The translations under genes and the position numbers were made by a program. The notes under the pieces were generated by a model, which was not told the origin of the DNA, ran no database searches, and saw only the letters and a list, made by a program, of their open reading frames with translations. DNA of 64,000 nucleotides from an uncultured Caulobacterales bacterium (GTDB taxonomy: Bacteria; Pseudomonadota; Alphaproteobacteria; Caulobacterales; Caulobacteraceae), in NCBI GenBank assembly GCA_903862425.1, contig CAIOYC010000006.1, positions 39,860 through 103,859 on the forward strand, read 5' to 3'. Each line of letters opens with the position of its first letter. Positions within the stretch are counted from its first letter, which is position 1. Shown here in pieces: positions 35,540-44,694 of the stretch.

Positions 35540-36988
35540 CTATCCCTGCGCGGCGTAGAGTTTGACCACGCGGTAGAGGAAGTCGCGGCCGTCGTAGAGG
35601 GATTTGACGCGGATGCGCTCGTTCAGGCCGTGCACGCCATTGCCGTCCGGGTCGCCGAACATGCCGGTGAGGCCATAGGTCGGGATGCCGGCCGGGATCA
35701 GGAAGGCTCCGTCGGTGCCGCCCGCGGTCAGGGTCGGGACGATGGGCGTTCCAGGCCATATCTCGCCCGCCACCTGCTTCACCGGCCCCATGATCTCGGG
35801 CGTCAGCGGCGGCGGCTTCAGCGAAATGGGACTGCGGGTCTCCATCACCGTCACCTTGACCCCCGGATCGGCGGACAGGCTCTCCAGCTTGGCGCGCACC
35901 GCCTCCACCGTCTCGCCGGGGAAGATGCGGCAGTTGACCACGGCCGTGGCGCGTTGGGGCTGCGCGTTGGTGGCGTGCCCGCCCGACAGCATGGTGGGGA
36001 TGCAGGTAGTGTGCAGCATGCCATTGGCGCCGGGATCATCGCGCATGGCCTCCGCCGCCGTCTTGTCGGTCGTGTCCTTCAAGAGGGCGCGCATCTGCCC
36101 CGCCTCCGGCTCCGGGGTCAGCTTGGCCATCTCGGTGAAATAGGCCCGCGAGGCGTCGGTGAACTTGATCGGGAACTGGTAGTCCTCGATCCGCACCAAG
36201 GCGTGAGCCAACTCGTCGATGGCGTTGACGCGGGTGGGGCGCGAAGAGTGACCGCCGGGATTGGTGACCTCCAGCTGATAGTTCTGCGGGAATTTCTCCC
36301 CCGCCTGGATGTTGAGGATCACCGGCCTGCCGGCCTTGTCGAGGCGTCCGCCTGCGCCCTCGTTCAGGGCGAACTCGGCGTCGATCAATTTCCGCTCATG
36401 CGTGGCCAGCCATTCGGCGCCGTTGAAGGCGCCCGCCGTCTCCTCGCCGCAGGTGAGGGCGATCTTGATGTCGCGCTTGGGCTTGAAGCCCTCCTGCTTG
36501 AGCCGGACCATGGTATCGACCCAGACCGAGGCCTCGGCCTTGTCGTCGCTCGTACCCCGTCCGTAGAAATAGCCGCCCTCCTCGATCAGGGTGAAGGGGT
36601 CGCGGGTCCAGTCGGCGCGCTTGGCCTCCACCACGTCGATATGGGCCAGCAGCAGCATGGGCTTGGCCTTTGGATCGGTCCCATGAAGTACGGCGAACAG
36701 GCCGCCTTCCAGCGGGTGCTCCGGCGCGGTCCAGACCTTCACGTCCGCCGCCGGATAGCCCGCCGCAGTGAGGTGCGCCGCCATCCGCTTGGCGGCGGTG
36801 GTGCAGGTGCCGGTCTTCTCGTCCTTGTTGGAGAGTTCGGTATTGGTCTCCACCAGTTCCTTGTAGAGCGCGCGGAAGGCCGCTTTGTCGGGCGAGAGCG
36901 CGGGGGCCGGGGTGCGGACCGACGTCTGGGCATGCGCCGCCGCCGCCAGCAGGGCTAAACAGGCCGCCGTCATCATCGCGCGCTTCAT
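35540..36988 (-). CDS. Secreted M20 family metallopeptidase
   Basis: A 482-residue M20/M25 peptidase. A signal peptide (AMMTAACLALLAAAAHAQ) precedes the catalytic domain. Metal-binding and catalytic motifs are LLLAHIDVVEAK (His-Asp), GRGTSDDKAEASVW, CGEETAGAFN (Glu-Glu), and HGLNERIRV near the end. The dimerisation domain includes NPGGHSSRPTRVNAID. It would cleave dipeptides or N-acyl amino acids in the periplasm. The ATG at 36988 has GGAGGGG upstream; the frame runs on to 37048. Confidence 0.92.
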   Translation of the reverse strand: MKRAMMTAACLALLAAAAHAQTSVRTPAPALSPDKAAFRALYKELVETNTELSNKDEKTGTCTTAAKRMAAHLTAAGYPAADVKVWTAPEHPLEGGLFAVLHGTDPKAKPMLLLAHIDVVEAKRADWTRDPFTLIEEGGYFYGRGTSDDKAEASVWVDTMVRLKQEGFKPKRDIKIALTCGEETAGAFNGAEWLATHERKLIDAEFALNEGAGGRLDKAGRPVILNIQAGEKFPQNYQLEVTNPGGHSSRPTRVNAIDELAHALVRIEDYQFPIKFTDASRAYFTEMAKLTPEPEAGQMRALLKDTTDKTAAEAMRDDPGANGMLHTTCIPTMLSGGHATNAQPQRATAVVNCRIFPGETVEAVRAKLESLSADPGVKVTVMETRSPISLKPPPLTPEIMGPVKQVAGEIWPGTPIVPTLTAGGTDGAFLIPAGIPTYGLTGMFGDPDGNGVHGLNERIRVKSLYDGRDFLYRVVKLYAAQG

Positions 36989-37122
36989 AGAACCCCTCCA
37001 CCAGGCGAACCACCACGCTAGGCCGCCTCGCGTCGATAGCGCAAGCACCGAGCGGCTACGGAACCTTATGCCTCCCTCCAGCGATTAACTTTTGAACGTC
37101 CTCAACAAGCTGGAGATGGACG

Positions 37123-37440
37123 ATGCTCGGCAAGACACTCCTCATTCCCGTGTTCGCCTTCGGGCTGGTCGGCGCCGCAACGGCGGCCGAAACGCCCCGC
37201 CAGTGTCCGACGCCCTGGTCAAAGGCGAGCGCCGCCGAACCGGCCGGATCGACCTGCCGGGTCGGCGAGGCGCGCGGCCTGCGCCAGCTCAGCATCTACA
37301 AACCGGACTCCGACGCGCCGCACCTGCTGACTAAGGCCGAGATACGCGCCGAACTCGACGCCATCCGCATCGCACCTGCGACCCAGTTCGCCAGTACCGC
37401 ACGGCGCGTGGCCCCGGAGGGTCGTGGCGGCGAGCGCTGA
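37123..37440 (+). CDS. Small secreted hypothetical protein
   Basis: A 105-residue protein with a signal peptide (MLGKTLLIPVFAFGLVGAAT, cleavage near AAA/ETP). The mature part has two Cys and a region LLTKAEIRAELDAIRI. A GGAG ribosome site precedes the ATG. No family recognised. Confidence 0.6.
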   Translation: MLGKTLLIPVFAFGLVGAATAAETPRQCPTPWSKASAAEPAGSTCRVGEARGLRQLSIYKPDSDAPHLLTKAEIRAELDAIRIAPATQFASTARRVAPEGRGGER

Positions 37441-37570
37441 GCAGCGAGCGGTATGGTCTCGCTGCATAACAGGGTCCGCCCTAACTGAAAAATGGAACGC
37501 TGGTTCAAGTCTAAGCCGCGCGATTCTGGCTAAGGACGCACCGCGCCCTGTTGGCGCAGGGGCAAAGAAC

Positions 37571-37981
37571 ATGAACAGCGCATCCAATTCCAACCGCGGC
37601 AAGTTCGTCGCGGCCTTATTTGCCGGCCTGATGCTGGCCGGGATCGCCACGGCGTCTCCGGCGCTGGCGGGCAAGTGGGACGCCATCGCGGTGGACGACT
37701 CCATCGGCACAAAGGGCGGCGACGCCGGCTATGGCGTCGGCACCGCCGACACCAAGGCCGAGGCTGAAGCCGCAGCCCGTCACAAATGCCACAGCGAAGG
37801 CAACAGCGACTGCACCGTGGTGCTGAGCTATCGCGGCCAGTGCGGCGCCTATGCCAGTTCCGCCAAGCACGCCGGTCGCGGCACCGGCGCCACCGAACGC
37901 GCGGCGCGTCAGGCCGCCATGGCCGAATGCGGTGCCGACACCTGCAAGGTGCTGGTCTCCGACTGCGTCGGCGAAGACTGA
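37571..37981 (+). CDS. DUF4189 secreted protein
   Basis: A 136-residue protein with a signal peptide (about residues 10-33, FVAALFAGLMLAGIATASPA). The mature part KWDAIAVDDSIGTKGGDAGY with GVGTADTKAEAEAAARHKC is the DUF4189 pattern, with paired Cys. The start at 37571 is chosen because the signal peptide begins there. A good terminator follows. Confidence 0.8.
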   Translation: MNSASNSNRGKFVAALFAGLMLAGIATASPALAGKWDAIAVDDSIGTKGGDAGYGVGTADTKAEAEAAARHKCHSEGNSDCTVVLSYRGQCGAYASSAKHAGRGTGATERAARQAAMAECGADTCKVLVSDCVGED

Positions 37982-38006
37982 TCTCGCCATAGATCGGAGC
38001 TTGAAG

Positions 38007-38032
38007 GGCCCTCCTCGCGGAGGGCCTTTTTT
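38007..38032 (+). terminator. Rho-independent terminator after the DUF4189 gene
   Basis: An 8-bp perfect stem GGCCCTCC/GGAGGGCC (38007-38014 and 38019-38026) with a 4-nt loop and six T residues. Confidence 0.92.
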
Positions 38033-38066
38033 ATGTCGTTGGCGCCAAGCCGCCGCCGCTTCATTC

Positions 38067-38074
38067 ATGGTTAA
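38067..38074. promoter_or_regulatory. CtrA-type half-site upstream of fliI
   Basis: ATGGTTAA is the exact reverse complement of the CtrA half-site TTAACCAT, 44-51 nt upstream of the fliI start. It lies just after the terminator, so it belongs to the fliIJ promoter region. CtrA control of this operon is expected from Caulobacter. Confidence 0.6.
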
Positions 38075-38117
38075 CGGCGCTCAGCGAGGGTGAGCCGGTC
38101 ATTGTACCGGTATCCCC

Positions 38118-39491
38118 TTGCGCAACCTGATCGCCGCCATCGACCGTATTGATCCCCTGACCGTGTCCGGCCGGGTGGCGGCGGTGAACGGTCTCCTGAT
38201 CGAGGCGCGGGGAGGGCTCGCCCGTCTTTCCGTCGGCGCCCGGGCCGACATCGTGCGCGGTCCCGGCCTGCCGCCCCTGCCCGCCGAGGTGGTGGGATTC
38301 CGCGAGACCCGCGCCCTGCTGATGCCCTTCGGCCCGGTGGAGGGGGTGGCCCCTGGGGCCGAGATCACCATCATGCCGGAGGGCGCCAGCGTGCGCCCCA
38401 CCCTGGCCTGGCGCGGACGCATCGTGGACGCCTTCGGTCAGCCCATCGACGGCAAGGGGCCCCTGCCCCAGGGACCGGTCGGCTATCCCCTGCGCGCCCC
38501 GCCGCCCGCCGCCCATGCGCGGGGCCGGGTCGGCGAACGGCTGGACCTTGGCGTACGGGCCATGGACGTCTTCACGACCGCCTCGCGCGGCCAGCGCCTC
38601 GGCATCTTCGCCGGTTCCGGGGTGGGCAAGAGCGTGCTGCTCTCCATGCTGGCGCGCCAGGCGAGCTGCGACGCCGTGGTGGTCGGGCTGATCGGCGAAC
38701 GGGGCCGGGAGGTGCGCGAGTTTATCGAGGAGACGCTTGGGCCGGAGGGACTGGAGCGCGCCATCGTGGTGGTCGCCACATCTGACGAGCCAGCCCTGAA
38801 GCGTCGGCAGGCCGCCTATCTGACCATGGCCCTGGCTGAGTATCTGCGCGATCAGGACCAGGAGGTGCTGTGCCTGATGGACAGCGTCACCCGCTTCGCC
38901 ATGGCCCAGCGAGAGATAGGCCTGGCCGCGGGTGAGCCGCCCACCACCAAGGGCTATACTCCCACCGTCTTCACCGAACTGCCCAAGCTGCTGGAGCGCG
39001 CAGGCCCCGGCCCCATCCGCCCGGACGGAACCACCGCTGGGCCGATCACCGCCATGTTCACCGTGCTGGTGGACGGGGACGATCATAACGAGCCCATAGC
39101 CGACGCCGTTCGGGGTATTCTCGACGGCCATATCGTCATGGAGCGGGCCATCGCCGAGCGTGGCCGGTTCCCCGCCATCAACGTGCTGAAATCGATAAGC
39201 CGCACCATGCCGGGCAACCAGACCCTGCCGGAGCGCGAGATCGTCAAGGGCGCCCGCCGCGCCCTGTCGTCCTACGCCAATATGGAGGAGCTGATCCGCA
39301 TCGGCGCCTACCGTATCGGTTCCGATCCCGAAGTGGACCGCGCCATCGCCCTCAACCCGGCGTTGGAGGCTTTCCTCAGCCAGGACAAGGACGAGGCGAC
39401 GCCGCTCAACGAAGCCTTCACGGGTCTGGGCCGTATCCTCGCCGACCTGCCCGCTCCCGTCGGTGTTCAGGCCTTTGAGGGCGTGCAGTGA
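38118..39491 (+). CDS. fliI: Flagellar export ATPase FliI
   Basis: A 457-residue F1-beta-like ATPase that powers unloading of export substrates. Walker A is GSGVGKS (166-172); [20 protein letters not shown] and Walker [12 protein letters not shown] follow. The C-terminus has [20 protein letters not shown], typical of FliI. The start is TTG at 38118, giving [19 protein letters not shown], a normal FliI N-terminus; no ATG is available at this position. fliJ overlaps its stop (GTGA). Confidence 0.95.
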   Translation: MRNLIAAIDRIDPLTVSGRVAAVNGLLIEARGGLARLSVGARADIVRGPGLPPLPAEVVGFRETRALLMPFGPVEGVAPGAEITIMPEGASVRPTLAWRGRIVDAFGQPIDGKGPLPQGPVGYPLRAPPPAAHARGRVGERLDLGVRAMDVFTTASRGQRLGIFAGSGVGKSVLLSMLARQASCDAVVVGLIGERGREVREFIEETLGPEGLERAIVVVATSDEPALKRRQAAYLTMALAEYLRDQDQEVLCLMDSVTRFAMAQREIGLAAGEPPTTKGYTPTVFTELPKLLERAGPGPIRPDGTTAGPITAMFTVLVDGDDHNEPIADAVRGILDGHIVMERAIAERGRFPAINVLKSISRTMPGNQTLPEREIVKGARRALSSYANMEELIRIGAYRIGSDPEVDRAIALNPALEAFLSQDKDEATPLNEAFTGLGRILADLPAPVGVQAFEGVQ

Positions 39492-39901
39492 GCTGGACCG
39501 ACAGCCTGATCCGCATCCGCAACTTCGAGATCGAGGAGTTGCGCAAGCGGATGATGTCTATCCAGGCCCGCCGCGCCGCGCTCGAAGACGGCATCCGCGC
39601 GCTCGACGCCGAGGCGGTTCGCGAAATGGCCCATGCGCGCGATAACGCCGAGGCCGGCTGGTATCTCATCGGCTTTCGCGAGGGCCTGAAGCAGCGTCGC
39701 GCCAAGATCGACGCCGATTTGCGCACCCTGGCCGCCGAGGAGGCCGGCGCTCGCGACGCCCTCAGTCTCGCCTTTGAGGACCTGAAGAAGGTCGAGAAAG
39801 CCGCCGAAGGTATCGCGGCCCAGAAGGCCAAGGTGATCGCCCACAAGGAAGCCCAGGCGCTGGACGAACAGGCCCTGCGGCGGCGGCGGATAGCCGGGTA
39901 G
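39488..39901 (+). CDS. fliJ: Flagellar export chaperone-escort protein FliJ
   Basis: A 137-residue, highly charged coiled-coil protein (repeated [20 protein letters not shown] and [19 protein letters not shown] patterns). FliJ sits in the FliI ring and contacts FlhA. The start is GTG overlapping the fliI stop by 4 nt. Sequence conservation in the family is weak; gene order supports the call. Confidence 0.85.
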   Translation: MSWTDSLIRIRNFEIEELRKRMMSIQARRAALEDGIRALDAEAVREMAHARDNAEAGWYLIGFREGLKQRRAKIDADLRTLAAEEAGARDALSLAFEDLKKVEKAAEGIAAQKAKVIAHKEAQALDEQALRRRRIAG

Positions 39902-39988
39902 AGGTGCCATACATGCAGGCGTCTGAAGATTTCGAGTTTACGGATTCAAGTCCGACACGATGAGCGCCACGGAGGGCGCATAGCCACT

Positions 39989-40369
39989 CTATAGGTCGAG
40001 GATGGCGCGTACCTGCTTCGCGAGCAGCATGGGGTCGAAGGGCTTGGTAATCACAGCCGTGGCGCCTTGGGCTATCAGCCGGTCGATATCGGCGGCCTGG
40101 GTACGGGCGGTGACGAAAATCACCGGCGTCGTTGCACATCCATGGATCTTGCGCACCTCGCCGAGCAGGGCATGCCCGTCCAGGCCAGGCATCATCAGGT
40201 CGAGCAGGATCACCTCCGCGCGCCATCCGCCACTCTTCAGCAGGTCGAGCGCGGCGAAGCCCGAGGCGGCGGTGCGCACCTCGAAGCCCGGATCGAGTTC
40301 CAACGCCATGGCGGCGATCTCCCGGATATCCGGCTCGTCATCCACATAAAGGACGTGAAGCGTACTCAT
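39989..40369 (-). CDS. Single-domain response regulator
   Basis: A 126-residue receiver with no output domain. The acidic pair (VDDEP, residues 9-13), phospho-Asp D57 (ILLDLMMPGLDG) and conserved Lys (ITKPFDP) are intact. Its ATG overlaps the stop of the hybrid kinase (ATGA), so the two are coupled. Such regulators act as phosphate shuttles or bind targets such as the motor; the neighbourhood of fliIJ makes a motility role possible but unproven. Confidence 0.9.
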   Translation of the reverse strand: MSTLHVLYVDDEPDIREIAAMALELDPGFEVRTAASGFAALDLLKSGGWRAEVILLDLMMPGLDGHALLGEVRKIHGCATTPVIFVTARTQAADIDRLIAQGATAVITKPFDPMLLAKQVRAILDL

Positions 40370-42852
40370 CCCCGCTTCTCCTCGATCAGTTTGCGGGCAA
40401 GCCGTGCGAGGCTCCGCAGATCCGAGCGCGACTTGACCAGCACCGCGCGCACCGGTGCCGGCGGCGGAGTGCTCAGCTCCTGCGCCGTATAGATGATGGT
40501 CGGCGGCGCGCCTCCAGGCAGGGCGGCGAGATCGCCAAGCAGGCTGTCACCGGCGCCATCCGGCAAGCCGAGGTCAAGGACCACCAGATCGGGCCGACGA
40601 AGCATGAGCACCGCGCGGGCGGCCGCCAGACTGGTGACGCTGACTATTTCGCCGAGGCCGCCCAATCGTGCGCGCGCCACCTCCGCCAGATCCCGGTCGT
40701 CATCCACGTGCAGGATGAGGGGCGCGGTCACGTGGCGGCTTTCCAGCGCGGCCTTCAGAGCACGCTCGAGGCGCTCCATGCGAATGGGCTTTTCAAGCCA
40801 GTCTATAATCCCCTGCTCCTCTGCTCGCGCCTTGTGTTCGGCCGAGCCCGACATGGCGATGATCGGCAGAGCGGCGGTGTTTGGCGAGGCGCGCAGGGCC
40901 TGCATCAATGTGACGCCATCGGAATCGGGCAGGCGGATGTCGAGCAGCATGGCGTCATAGCTGCCGATGTGAAGGGCGTGGCGCGCCGCGTTGGCGGTCG
41001 TCACGATATCCGACTCGTAGCCGAAACTTTCCAGCTGGCCGTTGAGCACCTCGGCGATCAACTCATCGTCTTCGCAGATCAGGATACTGGGAATGGCGCG
41101 CTCAGGCTCGGTGGGGTCCTGGCCCACCGGGGCGTGGATCAACGGCAGGTCGAGATAGAAGACCGCCCCATGGCCGGGCTCGGATTCCAGCCCCACCACA
41201 CCGCTGTGGCGCTCCACGATCTCGCGCACGATGGACAGACCCAGCCCAGTCCCTCCGCCAGAACGCCTGTCGGTCTCGTTGGCCTGGGCGAAAGGGGTGA
41301 AGATCCGCGATCGGAACTCCAGCGGCACGCCCGGCCCCTCGTCGGTGATCTTGAGAAGGACCCGCGCACCCTTCGCCTCCGCCGATAGCCTCACCTTGCC
41401 CCCATGTGGCGAGACCTTGATGGCGTTGGACAGCAGATTGCCTAGCACCTGCATCATCCGGTCATGATCCCCAAGGACCCAAAGTTCCGGATCGATAGGA
41501 TCGACACCCAGATCGACGCTGCGTTCGAAAGCCAGGCCGCTCATGGCGTCGCAGGCGGTGCGCGCCACATCCCGAAGCTGCAGCGGCTTCAAATCGAAGA
41601 GCGCCGTGCCGGACTGCATCTTTTCAATATCGAGAATATCGTTGATCAGCCGGACCAGGCGCGCGCCATTGGCCTCGGCGATCTCCACCAATCGCATGGC
41701 GCGGGCCGGTAGGGCGCCGCCCGCCCCGCCCCGGAGCAGGCCGAGGGAGCCCGCAATCGAGGTCAGCGGCGTCCTCAGTTCATGGCTGACCGTCGCGATG
41801 AAGCTGTCCTTCAGCGCCTCCACCTCCCGCCGCTGGGAGGCGTCGCGGACGATAGCCACCACATGCACGCCGTCTGAGAGCGTCATGGCGCTGAGCGCCA
41901 CGTCTACAGGCACCTCGACGCCCGACTTCGTCCTCGCCTTCAACGCCCGGACGAAGCCGGTCGACAGATCGTCTGGCCCCTGAAGGCGAGTGAGGAACAC
42001 GGCGCGCGCCTCATGGCCAAGGTCGAGCAGCAACGACACGTCGCGGCGCAGAAGCTCCTCTTCGGTGTAGCCGAACAGGCGCAGGCCCGCGGCGTTGATC
42101 GTCTCGATGCTTCCACTGGGGTTCAGGGTGACGATGGCGTCGACGGCGCTGTCGAAGATGATTTTTTGCCGCGCGGCCGTCTCCCGCAGCTGGATCAGCA
42201 AAGCGGCCTGGGCCGCCTGGCGACGGTCGTCGCGCCAAAGAAACAGTCCCATGATGCCCGCGATGACCAGGATTGAGCCGAGAACAGCGATGTTTCGCAC
42301 CAGCCTGAAGCGTGAGGACGCCCGATGCCGGGCCGCCAGGCGCGCGTCCTCCAGGCGGGTGATCTCGCGAATCTCATTGCGGATCGTGTCCATATAGGCG
42401 ACGCCGCGACCGCTCAGAACCTGTGCACGGGCCGCCTTCGGTCCCTTCTGGTCATTCAGGGCGACGGTTTCGGCCAGTTCAGCGAGCTTCTGACCTACAG
42501 CCGCATCAAGTCGGACAAACGAGGCTCTCTCGGCCGCGTCGCCGTCGACCGCCAAACTGAGCCGATCCCGCTCAGACCGGATACGGCGCAAGGCACCATC
42601 ATAAGGTCTGAGCAATCGCCGATCCTGCGTGAGGAGATAGCCGCGTTGCCCGGTCTCGGCGTCCTGAACCAGGGAGAACAGCGCCAGGGTATTCGCGCTC
42701 ATCTCGTTGGACTGGACGATGTCGCGCCGCAACGCCGCCTCGTGCATCTGTCCATAGGATACGGCCACTGCGGTCAGCACGAACGCGGCGGCGAACATGG
42801 CGAAATAGGCCACGGCCGACCGCGTGTGCACCGGCCACACCGTGAGCTTCAT
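40366..42852 (-). CDS. Hybrid sensor histidine kinase: CHASE3-PAS-HisKA-HATPase-REC-REC
   Basis: An 828-residue membrane sensor kinase. Transmembrane helices are near 13-33 and 187-206. Between them is a CHASE3 domain (LFSLVQDAETGQRGYLLTQD). A PAS domain spans about 225-340. HisKA has H357 in ATVSHELRTPLTSIAG, and the HATPase has the N box (NLLSNAIKV) and G boxes (DEGPGVP, GTGLGLS). Receiver 1 (589-700) has D638 and K688; receiver 2 (712-820) has D760 and K807. All phospho-acceptor sites are intact. It overlaps the LuxR gene upstream and the single receiver downstream by 4 nt each. Confidence 0.93.
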   Translation of the reverse strand: MKLTVWPVHTRSAVAYFAMFAAAFVLTAVAVSYGQMHEAALRRDIVQSNEMSANTLALFSLVQDAETGQRGYLLTQDRRLLRPYDGALRRIRSERDRLSLAVDGDAAERASFVRLDAAVGQKLAELAETVALNDQKGPKAARAQVLSGRGVAYMDTIRNEIREITRLEDARLAARHRASSRFRLVRNIAVLGSILVIAGIMGLFLWRDDRRQAAQAALLIQLRETAARQKIIFDSAVDAIVTLNPSGSIETINAAGLRLFGYTEEELLRRDVSLLLDLGHEARAVFLTRLQGPDDLSTGFVRALKARTKSGVEVPVDVALSAMTLSDGVHVVAIVRDASQRREVEALKDSFIATVSHELRTPLTSIAGSLGLLRGGAGGALPARAMRLVEIAEANGARLVRLINDILDIEKMQSGTALFDLKPLQLRDVARTACDAMSGLAFERSVDLGVDPIDPELWVLGDHDRMMQVLGNLLSNAIKVSPHGGKVRLSAEAKGARVLLKITDEGPGVPLEFRSRIFTPFAQANETDRRSGGGTGLGLSIVREIVERHSGVVGLESEPGHGAVFYLDLPLIHAPVGQDPTEPERAIPSILICEDDELIAEVLNGQLESFGYESDIVTTANAARHALHIGSYDAMLLDIRLPDSDGVTLMQALRASPNTAALPIIAMSGSAEHKARAEEQGIIDWLEKPIRMERLERALKAALESRHVTAPLILHVDDDRDLAEVARARLGGLGEIVSVTSLAAARAVLMLRRPDLVVLDLGLPDGAGDSLLGDLAALPGGAPPTIIYTAQELSTPPPAPVRAVLVKSRSDLRSLARLARKLIEEKRG

Positions 42853-43493
42853 CCCGTACCGGACTCGAGCAGGGGCTGAGCCGCCAGGATCGCTTGGGTA
42901 CGGTTATGCACGCCGAGCTTGCGAAAGATGGCGGTGAGATGGGCCTTCACCGTCGCCTCGGTGATCTTCATGTCGTTGGCGATCTGCTTGTTCAGCTTGC
43001 CGTCGGCCAGGGCCAGCAAGATGCGCAGCTGAGCGGCGGACAGGTTGGCGATCTTGCGCCCCGCCTCGGCGATATTCACCGATCCGTTCGACGCATCTTG
43101 AGCTGCGGCAGGGAAATGGGTTTCGCCCCCCATCGCACGCTCGAAGGCCAGCGTCATCTGTTGCAGCGGCGCGGACTTGGGAATGAAACCGGCGGCGCCC
43201 AGGATACGTGCCGAAGCCATGGTCTGGGCGTCGTGGCGGGACGAGATCACCACCACCGGCGTCTTTTCCATCAGCTTCTTCAGGAAGATAAGGCCGGAGA
43301 AGCCGTGTGCGTCCGGCAGCATGAGGTCGAGCAGCACCAGCTTGTAGTCGCCGTGGCGGTTCGCCACCTTTTCGATCTCGCTGACGCTACCGGCTTCATC
43401 GATGATGAGAGCGGGCCACCTGGCCTGGATGACAAGGCGCAGGGCGTCTCGAACAAGGGGGTGATCGTCGGCGATCAACACCCGCCCTTTCAT
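42849..43493 (-). CDS. LuxR/NarL-type response regulator
   Basis: A 214-residue regulator with a receiver (ADDHPLVRDA, phospho-Asp D56 in LVLLDLMLPD, Lys in FIPKSAPL) and a LuxR helix-turn-helix (LSAAQLRILLALADGKLNKQ, then IANDMKITEATVKAHLTAIF). It is the first gene of the three-gene unit and its stop overlaps the kinase start. The ATG at 43493 gives the standard N-terminus; an ATG at 43508 would add MRSGG. Confidence 0.92.
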   Translation of the reverse strand: MKGRVLIADDHPLVRDALRLVIQARWPALIIDEAGSVSEIEKVANRHGDYKLVLLDLMLPDAHGFSGLIFLKKLMEKTPVVVISSRHDAQTMASARILGAAGFIPKSAPLQQMTLAFERAMGGETHFPAAAQDASNGSVNIAEAGRKIANLSAAQLRILLALADGKLNKQIANDMKITEATVKAHLTAIFRKLGVHNRTQAILAAQPLLESGTG

Positions 43494-43676
43494 GCCGCCG
43501 CTCCGCACGCCGCCGCTTTCACGCGGTCTTGGCCCTGGTGCGTCATACCCACCCGCCTTTGTTATCTACGCTACTGTAGTCAGCTGCAGCACGACAAACC
43601 AGACCGATCCCGACTCATCCGGGGGAGAGCCGCTCTCTACACATACTACCCTAGGGCGCGCGGAATTGGGAGCCAA
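43494..43676. other. Intergenic region upstream of the LuxR regulator and the small Arg-rich ORF
   Basis: About 180 nt of divergent promoter region between the LuxR gene and the plus-strand ORFs. It contains TACGCTACTGTAGTCAGCTG-like sequence but no consensus I can name. It must hold promoters for both directions. Confidence 0.4.
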
Positions 43677-43826
43677 ATGACGCGTAAGGTTAAACCTCGG
43701 TCCCGCCGCCGAAGGCGCGTGTGCGCCGCCGTTATACCCGCCAGAACCCCTAAATCACCGCACCTGAAGTTCGACCAGCTCTCGCTCACCCCCTTGCTCC
43801 GCCATATCCAGGGAGACCGACCATGA
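43677..43826 (+). CDS. Possible small Arg-rich protein coupled to the Hpt gene
   Basis: A 49-residue ORF beginning MTRKVKPRSRRRRRVC with a strong Shine-Dalgarno GGGAG 7-11 nt upstream. Its stop overlaps the ATG of the Hpt gene in ATGA, a typical coupling arrangement. The very basic N-terminus could bind nucleic acid or be only a leader for coupling. No homologue recognised. Confidence 0.4.
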   Translation: MTRKVKPRSRRRRRVCAAVIPARTPKSPHLKFDQLSLTPLLRHIQGDRP

Positions 43827-44284
43827 CCCCCCCTTCACCGCCGGCCTCCATGCGATCCTCCACGGTCAGCACCGTGTCCGCCCAATGGAACCGGATACGC
43901 CCTGGGAAGCTTCACCATGAAATTCCGGGTAGGGGCGAAGTGAATTACCGTGCTCAAGACAAGACCGCTTTCGGCGGAGCCGAGGGCTGGTCGGCGTTGA
44001 ACGCGCGGCTGGACGATCTCGTCGGCCTGGGTGGACGCGACAAGATCAACAACATGCTGAGCCGCTTCGCCGACCAGCTCGACAACATCCTTCAACGGCC
44101 CCGGATCGAGTGGTCCACCGCGGGTATCCACCGGATGATAGGCCTGGCCGGCATCCTCGGCTTCGCGCACGTGGAGCGGACCTGGCGCCCGATCGAGGAC
44201 GGCGCCCCCACGGGCGGCCAACTGGACGCCGCGCGCGCCGCGGCCGAGGCGGCGATCGCGTTTGTAACAGCCTATACGAGCTAG
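43823..44284 (+). CDS. Hpt-like protein near the hybrid kinase
   Basis: A 153-residue protein. Residues 50-150 resemble an Hpt bundle: the candidate phospho-His is H103 in the segment WSTAGIHRMIGLAGILGFAH, which follows the HxxxG...LGF pattern. Residues 1-40 are low complexity. It is divergent from the kinase operon and may serve as the missing phosphotransfer step. The ATG at 43823 has GGGAGA upstream; a GTG at about 43940 would remove the low-complexity part. Confidence 0.6.
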   Translation: MTPPSPPASMRSSTVSTVSAQWNRIRPGKLHHEIPGRGEVNYRAQDKTAFGGAEGWSALNARLDDLVGLGGRDKINNMLSRFADQLDNILQRPRIEWSTAGIHRMIGLAGILGFAHVERTWRPIEDGAPTGGQLDAARAAAEAAIAFVTAYTS

Positions 44285-44286
44285 GC

Positions 44287-44691
44287 TCAGGCCAGCTTCA
44301 GGGCGCGGGTTATGGCGACGCCGGCCGCCGAGGCCACAGCACTGGCGAAGGCGCCCCAGGCGAGATCGACGAGCGTCACCTTCCACGACCAGGTTTTCAT
44401 CACCGCCTGGCAGGTGAAGTCGTAGGTCCCGTAGGCGACGAGACCGAGGATCAGGCCGGCGGCGAGAGCCCTGGTCCAGCCCGCGCCCAGCGAGGGCCAG
44501 ACGCAGAACCAAACCAGGCCGAAGATGTAGAGCAGATAGAACAGTACCGCCGGCGCCGCACGCACGCTGCCGCTCAGCAACTCGCCTATGTCCGGCTTGT
44601 AGATTTTCATGCCGACGAAGGTGAGGAAGAACCCGTCGAGGATCAGGAAGACGATACCGGTTGAGACATAGGCGGCGGCGAGCTTCAGCAT
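44287..44691 (-). CDS. DUF2177 membrane protein
   Basis: A 134-residue protein with four hydrophobic helices. The pattern YVSTGIVFLILDGFFLTFVG (N-terminus) and LVAYGTYDFTCQAVMKTWSW matches DUF2177, often found beside CFA-synthase-like and FAD-oxidoreductase genes. It follows the CFA-like gene by 3 nt and ends 2 nt from the convergent Hpt gene. Its precise role is unknown. Confidence 0.85.
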   Translation of the reverse strand: MLKLAAAYVSTGIVFLILDGFFLTFVGMKIYKPDIGELLSGSVRAAPAVLFYLLYIFGLVWFCVWPSLGAGWTRALAAGLILGLVAYGTYDFTCQAVMKTWSWKVTLVDLAWGAFASAVASAAGVAITRALKLA

Positions 44692-44694
44692 GGC

